Shown here in pieces: positions 9,372 to 14,907 of a stretch of 46,804 nt of DNA; the stretch's first letter is position 1, and each line of letters begins with the position of its first letter. This stretch comes from Flammeovirgaceae bacterium. GTDB lineage: Bacteria > Bacteroidota > Bacteroidia > Cytophagales > Cyclobacteriaceae. The notes beneath the pieces were generated by a model, which worked only from the letters and a program-made list of their open reading frames with translations, was not told where the DNA came from and did not search any database. The stretch covers positions 1 to 46,804 of the forward strand of contig JAHEZH010000027.1 in NCBI GenBank assembly GCA_023251155.1. The letters are read 5' to 3'. A program made the translations under genes and the position numbers.

Positions 9372-9410
9372 AGACAATTAAAAGACAAACCCCGACAGAG
9401 CGGGGTTTGT
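9372..9410 (-). terminator. Terminator downstream of ndk
   Basis: ACAAACCCCG (9385-9394) and CGGGGTTTGT (9401-9410) form a 10-bp stem with a 6-nt loop. On the minus strand a T-rich stretch follows. It begins 13 nt after the ndk stop. Confidence 0.85.
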
Positions 9411-9422
9411 TCAGTTTTGTGA

Positions 9423-9842
9423 TTAGAATCTTTCGAATTGTGAGAAGAAGAAGTTGCCTTCAATCTCAGCGTTCTCATCCGAGTCAGAACCGTGAATAGC
9501 ATTGGCATCGATTGACTTGGCAAACAGTGCACGGATCGTACCCGGCTCTGCTTTCTTGGGATCAGTAGCACCAATCAGTTTGCGGAAATCTTCTACGGCA
9601 TTGTCTTTTTCAAGAATCATCGGAACAATAGTACCTGAAGACATATACGCAGTCAGTTCACCGTAGAAAGGTCTTGCCTTGTGTACTTCATAGAATTTGC
9701 CCGCCAAAGCAGCTGACAAAGCCGTTTTTTTCATCGCTACGATACGAAAGCCTGCTTTTTCAATTTGTTGAATAATAGCACCCGTGTTACCTGCAGCCGT
9801 AGCATCAGGTTTGATCATTGTGAACGTTCTGTTTCCAGCCAT
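9423..9842 (-). CDS. ndk: Nucleoside diphosphate kinase
   Basis: Transfers the gamma phosphate of ATP to other NDPs through a phospho-histidine. The 139-residue protein begins [14 protein letters not shown], the typical NDK start, and has the active-site motif NAIHGSDS with His117. The frame stays open upstream to 9995, but that 51-residue extension has no NDK similarity, is outside normal family length and overlaps the predicted promoter, so ATG 9842 is chosen. The leader just before the ATG is A-rich (AAACAAATAAATAA), a common substitute for Shine-Dalgarno sequences in Bacteroidota. A well-formed promoter lies about 95 nt upstream. Confidence 0.97.
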   Translation of the reverse strand: MAGNRTFTMIKPDATAAGNTGAIIQQIEKAGFRIVAMKKTALSAALAGKFYEVHKARPFYGELTAYMSSGTIVPMILEKDNAVEDFRKLIGATDPKKAEPGTIRALFAKSIDANAIHGSDSDENAEIEGNFFFSQFERF

Positions 9843-9936
9843 TTTATTTATTTGTTTGTTTTTCGATGGTTTTGAGAAAAATCGTTCCGGAGCCTGTTGC
9901 AGAAAATGACAGGGTTGAGGTCTGATTATTTGGCCG

Positions 9937-9968
9937 CAAAAGTACCCAAGTGAAGTACAAATGACAAA
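9937..9968 (-). promoter_or_regulatory. Predicted ndk promoter (TTTG-20-TACTTTTG)
   Basis: On the minus strand TTTG (9968-9965) is followed after 20 nt by TACTTTTG (9944-9937), a perfect fit to the Bacteroidota consensus. The -33 element sits inside the heptamer repeat at 9953-9983. The implied leader is roughly 90 nt. Confidence 0.6.
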
Positions 9969-9983
9969 GTACAAATGACAAAT
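9953..9983. repeat. Heptamer tandem repeat AAGTACA/AATGACA
   Basis: The units AAGTACA and AATGACA alternate twice (9953-9980) and a partial unit follows. The same heptamers occur at 12112-12132 and 34651-34678. The run lies in the 258-bp divergent gap between ndk and the DHH-phosphoesterase gene, whose remainder (about 10010-10060) holds looser heptamer-like text with repeated AACCGG/ATCCGG. Confidence 0.7.
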
Positions 9984-10061
9984 GTTATCTGACAATAATC
10001 ACCAGCTGCCAAACGAAAATCAATAACCGGAACCCATTATCCGGAAACCGGCAATCAGCGC

Positions 10062-10092
10062 TTTGCAATCCCCTCATTTATACTCATTTTTG
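10062..10092 (+). promoter_or_regulatory. Predicted promoter of the DHH-phosphoesterase gene (TTTG-19-CATTTTTG)
   Basis: TTTG at 10062-10065 and CATTTTTG at 10085-10092 are separated by 19 nt; the -7 box deviates from TAnnTTTG only at its first base. It ends 8 nt before the ATG at 10101, which leaves little or no leader. Confidence 0.5.
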
Positions 10093-10100
10093 CGGCTTCC

Positions 10101-11123
10101 ATGGAAAACATCCAGGCCTTTCAGACCCTTATCAGCCAGCCCAAAAGGGTGGTTATTGTTACTCATTTCAAGCCCGATGCCGATGCACTGGGTTCTTCCT
10201 TAGGTCTTTCGGGCTACCTGAAGAAAAAAGGCCATCAGGTGCAGGTGATTACCCCCAGTGATTATCCTGATTTTCTGACCTGGATGCCAGACAATAAGTC
10301 GGTGCACGCGGTCACCAAAACCTCCGAAGCATCGCTCACGGCAGCAATCGACTATATCAATAAGGCAGAGATCATTTTTTGCCTCGATTTTTCAAGCCTG
10401 TCACGTATTAGTGATCTGGCCGAGCCGGTAAGAAATGCAACGGCTGTCAAAGTGATGATCGACCATCACCTGGAGCCGGAAAAATTTGCCCAGTACGAAC
10501 ACTGGAATGTGCTTTCGGCTTCCACCACAGGTTTGATTTATGAACTGATTGATCAGATGGGGGATTCCTCATTGATCGATGCCGATATCGCCAGTTGCCT
10601 TTATGCCGGACTGATGACCGATACCGGAGGTTTCCGCCACAATAATACGCGTCACCAGGAGTTTATGATTGCATCGGAGCTGGTAGCGATGGGGGCCAAC
10701 CCCCATAAGGTAGCCATGCAGGTGTACGATGCCAATTCGCTGGAGCGCCTGAGACTGATCGGCTATGTATTGTCAGAGAAACTGAACGTATTGCCGGAAT
10801 ATCACACTGCGTACATGACGCTTACTGCGGATGAGCTGAAGAAATTCGGAGCACAGACCGGGGATACCGAAGGCCTGGTTAACTACGGTTTGTCTATCAA
10901 AGGAGTGAAGCTGGCGGTGTTGATGTATGACCGTAAAGAAGAGATCAAACTATCGTTCCGTTCCCTGGGTGAATTTTCAGCCAATGAAATGGCACGTGTT
11001 CATTTTGGAGGAGGTGGCCATCGCAATGCATCGGGTGGCACCAGCAAGACTTCACTGGAAGAAACACTGAATAAGTTTCTGTCTATTCTTCCTGAGTTTA
11101 AAGAGAAACTCGACAACGCTTAA
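10101..11123 (+). CDS. nrnA: DHH/DHHA1 phosphoesterase, NrnA-like (oligoribonuclease / pAp phosphatase)
   Basis: A 340-residue cytoplasmic phosphoesterase expected to degrade very short RNAs and to dephosphorylate 3'-phosphoadenosine 5'-phosphate. The DHH domain has the Mn ligands in THFKPDADALGSS, in CLDFSS, in DHHLEP (the naming motif) and in MTDTGGFRHNNT. The C-terminal DHHA1 domain has GGGGHRNASGG, the substrate-binding glycine loop. Length is typical. RecJ can be excluded because it is larger. The gene is transcribed from its own predicted promoter, and an FKBP lipoprotein gene follows 49 bp downstream. Confidence 0.9.
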   Translation: MENIQAFQTLISQPKRVVIVTHFKPDADALGSSLGLSGYLKKKGHQVQVITPSDYPDFLTWMPDNKSVHAVTKTSEASLTAAIDYINKAEIIFCLDFSSLSRISDLAEPVRNATAVKVMIDHHLEPEKFAQYEHWNVLSASTTGLIYELIDQMGDSSLIDADIASCLYAGLMTDTGGFRHNNTRHQEFMIASELVAMGANPHKVAMQVYDANSLERLRLIGYVLSEKLNVLPEYHTAYMTLTADELKKFGAQTGDTEGLVNYGLSIKGVKLAVLMYDRKEEIKLSFRSLGEFSANEMARVHFGGGGHRNASGGTSKTSLEETLNKFLSILPEFKEKLDNA

Positions 11124-11172
11124 AGAGAAGAAGATCAATTTTAGTAAACCTATAATAATTCAAATTAAACAG

Positions 11173-12102
11173 ATGAAATTTTCAAAATGGTTAGTAGTAG
11201 CAGTGGTGGTGTTGGTAGCCGCGTCCTGTTCTAAAGAAAAAGAAACACCTAAAGGATATAAATATACAGTTGCCCGTAAGGGAGATGGTAACATCATTCC
11301 CCCCGGCAAGTTCATGGTAATGGATTTGTTGTTTAAAGATGGAAAAGATTCGGTGTGGAGCGATTCACGCAAACAAGATGTGCCTTTGATTATTGCGGTA
11401 CGCGATACCTTTGGAATGAAACAGGAAGAAGGATTGGAAGAATTGTTCCGCCTGCTGTCAAAAGGCGATAGCGTGATCATGAAAGTTTCGGCACAAACAT
11501 TCTTTGAAAAAATGAGACGCCAGGCGTTACCTCCGGGAGTGGATGCCAAGAGTGATTTTACTTTCTTCATCGGTGTAAAGGATGTAATGGACAGCACACA
11601 GGTACGTAAGCTGAGCGATGAGTTGAGAACCAAGCAAATGGAGAAAATGCGTATCCAGCAGGAAGAGCAACTGGCCAAAGACACCGTAGCCATTGACAAC
11701 TATCTGAAAGAGAAAAATATTACCGCATTGAAGACCGCTTCAGGTCTGCGTTACATTGTTACCAAGCCGGGTAAGGGAGAGTATGTGAAAGCCGGGCAGA
11801 CCGCCAAACTTAACTACGCAGGGTATTTATTGAATGGTAAATATTTCGATACCAGCAATGAAAAATTAGCAAGAGAGAAAAATTTATTCATGGAAGGTCG
11901 TCCGTACGAACCATTGGAATTGCAGGTGGCTACGGGCTCCGTTATCCCCGGATGGGATGAAGCCATTCAGTTAATGAATAAAGGTTCTAAAATTACCGTT
12001 TACATTCCATCTACATTGGCATACGGGCCAAACAAACGTAGCGAAGACATTGTTGAGAATTCAATTCTTGTCTTTGACATGGAATTGGTTGACGTGAAAT
12101 AA
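11173..12102 (+). CDS. FKBP-type peptidyl-prolyl isomerase lipoprotein
   Basis: A 309-residue lipoprotein (lipobox VAASC, Cys19) expected to act on proline bonds of secreted proteins. The C-terminal domain, about residues 190-309, is a recognisable FKBP: YAGYLLNGKYFD, then VIPGWDEAIQLM, STLAYGP and NSILVFDMELVDV. Residues about 27-150 have the same rough layout (KGDGN, GLEELFRLL, KGDSV) but lack the conserved core, and look like a degenerate FKBP domain or a prolyl-isomerase-associated domain. A charged, probably helical linker (about 155-180) joins the two. A second FKBP lipoprotein gene, also 309 codons, follows after a hairpin. Resemblance to GldI-type isomerases is general only. Confidence 0.9.
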   Translation: MKFSKWLVVAVVVLVAASCSKEKETPKGYKYTVARKGDGNIIPPGKFMVMDLLFKDGKDSVWSDSRKQDVPLIIAVRDTFGMKQEEGLEELFRLLSKGDSVIMKVSAQTFFEKMRRQALPPGVDAKSDFTFFIGVKDVMDSTQVRKLSDELRTKQMEKMRIQQEEQLAKDTVAIDNYLKEKNITALKTASGLRYIVTKPGKGEYVKAGQTAKLNYAGYLLNGKYFDTSNEKLAREKNLFMEGRPYEPLELQVATGSVIPGWDEAIQLMNKGSKITVYIPSTLAYGPNKRSEDIVENSILVFDMELVDVK

Positions 12103-12107
12103 AGAAG

Positions 12108-12165
12108 GACGAATGACGAATGACGAAGTACGGGTGGACACGTTTGGAATCCGTACTTCGTCATT
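12108..12165. repeat. Heptamer repeat with a 15-bp inverted repeat
   Basis: Tandem units AATGACG (12112-12118), AATGACG (12119-12125) and AAGTACG (12126-12132). Bases 12119-12133 pair perfectly with 12151-12165 around a 17-nt loop. Because TTTTAAATTT follows the right arm, the hairpin could also stop transcription between the two FKBP genes. Confidence 0.7.
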
Positions 12166-12210
12166 TTAAATTTCTCACGATAGTCACTGTTTTTAAATAA
12201 AATTTGATCA

Positions 12211-13140
12211 ATGAAGTCGAAGTGGTTTGTTCTGTTGGTTTTGGCAGTTGGCATTGCGTGTAATAACACAACAAAGGTGGTTCCGGCATCTGTTCGTCTG
12301 GAGCAAGACAGGGCCACCATTAAAGAGTACCTGGCTACGAATAACATCACCGCTGTGGAGGACTCGATCTCCGGAGTGCACTATGTGATTAAGGAGTTAG
12401 GTACGGGTGTAAAGCCTACCATTTATGATTGTGTAATGGCCAAATACAAAGGTACGCTCATGTCGGATGGTACTACCTTTGACGAAAATGACACCGGATA
12501 TAAATTGCCTTTACGGAATTCAATTGCCGGCTGGCAGATTGCTTTCCCTCTTTTTCCTGTAGGCACAAAAGCAACACTTTATATTCCTTCCGGTTATGCC
12601 TACGGCTCCGGGGGTTCTGGTACCATTCCTGCTAATTCCATTCTGATTTTTGATGTTGAACTGGTGAATGTATACGCTTACAATACCACTGGTGCGTATT
12701 GCTACGATGACCCCGTTCTTACGGATGCAGAACAGAATGCAAAAGATGCGGGGATCATCAATCAATACCTGGCGGATAACTCGATCACCGCCGAGTCGGA
12801 TCCAAGTGGGCTGCGTTATGTCGTTAATACATTAGGTACCGGTGAGAAGCCTACTTTATCAAGTTGCGTTCGTGTAAGCTATGCCGGAAAACTATTGTCG
12901 GGCAGTACGTTCGATCAGGGTACTAACTATAAGGAAGCGTTGAAGAACCTGATCAAGGGCTGGCAGGTAGGATTACCTTTGTTCCCGAAAGGAAGCAAAG
13001 TGACACTGTATATCCCTTCACGCATGGGGTATGGAACACAAAGTGTAGGAAGTAAAATTCCGGCTAACTCGAATCTGATCTTTGATATTGAAATTATTGA
13101 CGTGACGGATTACAATGCCGCGACTAACATTTGCAACTAA
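12211..13140 (+). CDS. Lipoprotein with two tandem FKBP-type prolyl isomerase domains
   Basis: A 309-residue lipoprotein (lipobox VGIAC, Cys17). It has an internal duplication: unit A (about residues 30-155) and unit B (about 175-303). Each starts with a short helical lead (YLATNNITA in A, YLADNSITA in B), then an FKBP core: YKGTLMSDGTTFDE, GWQIAFPLFPVG and NSILIFDVELV in A; YAGKLLSGSTFDQ, GWQVGLPLFPKG and NSNLIFDIEIIDV in B. The usual VIPGW is SIAGW in A and LIKGW in B; the conserved Trp is kept. Two extra Cys in each unit could form disulfides outside the cytoplasm. The end overlaps rdgB by 26 bp, implying co-transcription. Confidence 0.9.
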   Translation: MKSKWFVLLVLAVGIACNNTTKVVPASVRLEQDRATIKEYLATNNITAVEDSISGVHYVIKELGTGVKPTIYDCVMAKYKGTLMSDGTTFDENDTGYKLPLRNSIAGWQIAFPLFPVGTKATLYIPSGYAYGSGGSGTIPANSILIFDVELVNVYAYNTTGAYCYDDPVLTDAEQNAKDAGIINQYLADNSITAESDPSGLRYVVNTLGTGEKPTLSSCVRVSYAGKLLSGSTFDQGTNYKEALKNLIKGWQVGLPLFPKGSKVTLYIPSRMGYGTQSVGSKIPANSNLIFDIEIIDVTDYNAATNICN

Positions 13141-13693
13141 CAACAGGCACAAGATTGAAGAGATCAGGGCTGCACTTGGAAACGAGTTCACGCTATTGAG
13201 TCTGGAAGAGATTGGTTGCCGTGAAGAGTTGGCGGAAGACCAGGATACCATCGAGGGGAATTCGTTGCAGAAAGCCCGCTATGTTTTTGAAAATTATAGC
13301 GAGGACTGTTTTGCCGATGATACCGGTCTGGAGATCATTGCGCTGAATGGCGAACCCGGAGTTTACTCGGCACGTTATGCCGGGCCGCAGCGAAACAGCG
13401 AAGACAATATTGACCTGGTGCTGAAGAAACTGAGCGGTACAGATAACCGAAGCGCACAGTTTCGTACGGTGATTACCCTGATCACCAAGGCAGGAACGCA
13501 CCAGTTTGAAGGGGTTGTGAAAGGACAAATTGTAACAGCGCGCAAGGGTGCGGGTGGATTTGGATACGACCCTGTTTTTCTTCCTGACGGTTTTTTTAAA
13601 ACTTTGGCAGAGATGACCATGGAAGAGAAAAACCAAATCAGTCATCGGGGCATCGCCTTTCAGAAGCTGATCGCATTTTTACGGCACGGTTAA
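13115..13693 (+). CDS. rdgB: RdgB/HAM1 non-canonical purine NTP pyrophosphatase
   Basis: Hydrolyses XTP, ITP and dITP to monophosphates to keep them out of nucleic acids. The protein has 192 residues, the normal size. Motifs are FATNNRHKIEEI at the N-terminus (residues about 5-16), FADDTGLEI with the catalytic Asp, PGVYSARYAG, GGFGYDPVFLPDG and SHRGIAFQKL at the C-terminus. ATG 13115 lies inside the end of the upstream FKBP gene (26-bp overlap in another frame); the next in-frame ATG would delete the substrate-binding N-terminus, so this start is right. Uridine kinase follows 93 bp later. Confidence 0.96.
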   Translation: MPRLTFATNNRHKIEEIRAALGNEFTLLSLEEIGCREELAEDQDTIEGNSLQKARYVFENYSEDCFADDTGLEIIALNGEPGVYSARYAGPQRNSEDNIDLVLKKLSGTDNRSAQFRTVITLITKAGTHQFEGVVKGQIVTARKGAGGFGYDPVFLPDGFFKTLAEMTMEEKNQISHRGIAFQKLIAFLRHG

Positions 13694-13786
13694 CAATTAC
13701 CGGGCAAAGGCAGAGAGTCATTTGAGCGATGGACTGTATTTATAGAATCTTTACGATTTCGCGCCTTAGCGAGAAACTAGAATAAA

Positions 13787-14410
13787 ATGACCAAACCATT
13801 CACCATAGGCATTACTGGAGGAAGCGGATCGGGAAAAACGTACCTGATTGAGAATCTATCCAATCGTTTTAAACCGGAAGAAGTGTGTCTGATTTCTCAG
13901 GATAACTACTATCGCCCTCGTGAAGAACAAGTGACGGATGAGAACGGTGTGCAGAATTTTGATCTGCCCGGAGCAATTGACGATGTGCGTTTTTACAATG
14001 ACCTGCTTAAGCTCAAGCAGGGTGAAACCATTGTTAAGCAAGAGTACACATTCAATAATCCAAGTGCCATTCCTAAAACCATTGAACTGCGCCCAGCCTC
14101 GATACTGATCGTGGAAGGAATTTTTGTCCAGTATTTTAAAGAAATTGAAAATCAGCTGGATCTGAAAATATTTATCGAAGCCAAAGATCATGTAAAGCTG
14201 AGCCGCCGAATTCGCAGGGATAACGACCAGCGCGGCTATGATCTGGACGATGTTTTGTACCGTTACCAGCACCACGTCATGCCGGTGTATGAGAAATTTA
14301 TTGACCCGTTGAAGCACAATGCCGACCTGGTCATACCCAATAACAGCCATTTTGACCGTGCTATTGAGGTATTGGTGCTGTCGCTGAAGGCGCGCCTTAC
14401 GGGCTTATAA
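13787..14410 (+). CDS. udk: Uridine kinase
   Basis: Phosphorylates uridine and cytidine in pyrimidine salvage. The 207-residue cytoplasmic protein opens with the P-loop GGSGSGKT (about residues 10-17) and has SQDNYYRP, FDLPGAIDD and VEGIFV, as in the uridine kinase/phosphoribulokinase family, with the lid region around RRIRRDNDQRGYD. Length is normal. The 93-bp upstream gap holds TTTG at 13721-13724 and an imperfect AATCTTTA -7 box at 13746, so it may have its own promoter. The next gene has a separate promoter. Confidence 0.95.
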   Translation: MTKPFTIGITGGSGSGKTYLIENLSNRFKPEEVCLISQDNYYRPREEQVTDENGVQNFDLPGAIDDVRFYNDLLKLKQGETIVKQEYTFNNPSAIPKTIELRPASILIVEGIFVQYFKEIENQLDLKIFIEAKDHVKLSRRIRRDNDQRGYDLDDVLYRYQHHVMPVYEKFIDPLKHNADLVIPNNSHFDRAIEVLVLSLKARLTGL

Positions 14411-14417
14411 AGCAGGC

Positions 14418-14447
14418 TTGCACAATTAACCGAAATCTCTACTTTTG
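14418..14447 (+). promoter_or_regulatory. Predicted promoter (TTG-19-TACTTTTG) of the small membrane protein gene
   Basis: TTG at 14418-14420 and TACTTTTG at 14440-14447 have exactly 19 nt between them. Both elements fit the Bacteroidota consensus. The -7 box ends 9 nt before ATG 14457. Confidence 0.6.
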
Positions 14448-14456
14448 TAGGCCTTT

Positions 14457-14795
14457 ATGAGAAAGCTCTTTTATTCAAAAACAATAATGATGATGGCCGG
14501 AATTCTGGCGGCCGCAGTTATTGTGCTTTCCCAGTCGTTATATCTTACCAAAGAGAAAACGGAAAAAGTTAAAACAGAACAAAAGACAGATAAAGAAGGC
14601 AAGGCATTTATTGCTGCTCCTGCCGATGCCGTGTCTCAAACCAACACGATTCAGTTAGATAAGCAGGTTCCTGCTTTAGATCAGAAAGTTACCGTAGAGG
14701 AAACGCACCAACGGAAACTGATCGTCAGACCCGAAGTCGTGGTCAGGTACTTCAAAGTACTGTTCCGGGCAATCATCTCGCCCAACGCGCCCTAA
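14457..14795 (+). CDS. Small single-pass membrane protein of unknown function
   Basis: 112 residues: a short basic N-terminus, one hydrophobic segment (about residues 10-28), then a charged Lys/Glu-rich region and a neutral, Gln/Thr-containing tail. It ends with a basic-hydrophobic stretch (VVRYFKVLFRAII). It could be a single-pass anchor or an uncleaved exported protein. I do not recognise a family. It sits just upstream of secDF on the same strand, with its own predicted promoter and 112 bp before secDF. A link to Sec export is possible by position only. Confidence 0.7.
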   Translation: MRKLFYSKTIMMMAGILAAAVIVLSQSLYLTKEKTEKVKTEQKTDKEGKAFIAAPADAVSQTNTIQLDKQVPALDQKVTVEETHQRKLIVRPEVVVRYFKVLFRAIISPNAP

Positions 14796-14827
14796 GTTTA
14801 TTCTTTATCGGCATGGCCGTATCCTGT

Positions 14828-14845
14828 TCAGCTGTTTCCAGCTGA
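14828..14845 (+). terminator. Weak hairpin between the small membrane gene and secDF
   Basis: TCAGCTG and CAGCTGA form a 7-bp stem with loop TTTC. The downstream T-run is short and interrupted, so termination is doubtful; it could be an attenuator or nothing. Confidence 0.3.
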
Positions 14846-14907
14846 GCTGATTTATTGTCTCTTATTTATTACTACCTAACTCTATATTTTTAATTCAAAT
14901 CAATTTT

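Noticed and set aside
9843-9995. A 51-codon N-terminal extension in frame with ndk
   Set aside because: It has no similarity to the family, makes the protein too long and covers the predicted ndk promoter; the start at 9842 begins with the typical NDK sequence.
13193-13645. A 150-codon minus-strand frame opposite rdgB
   Set aside because: It lies entirely antisense to rdgB, with no recognisable domain or start signal; it arises from the codon use of the real gene.
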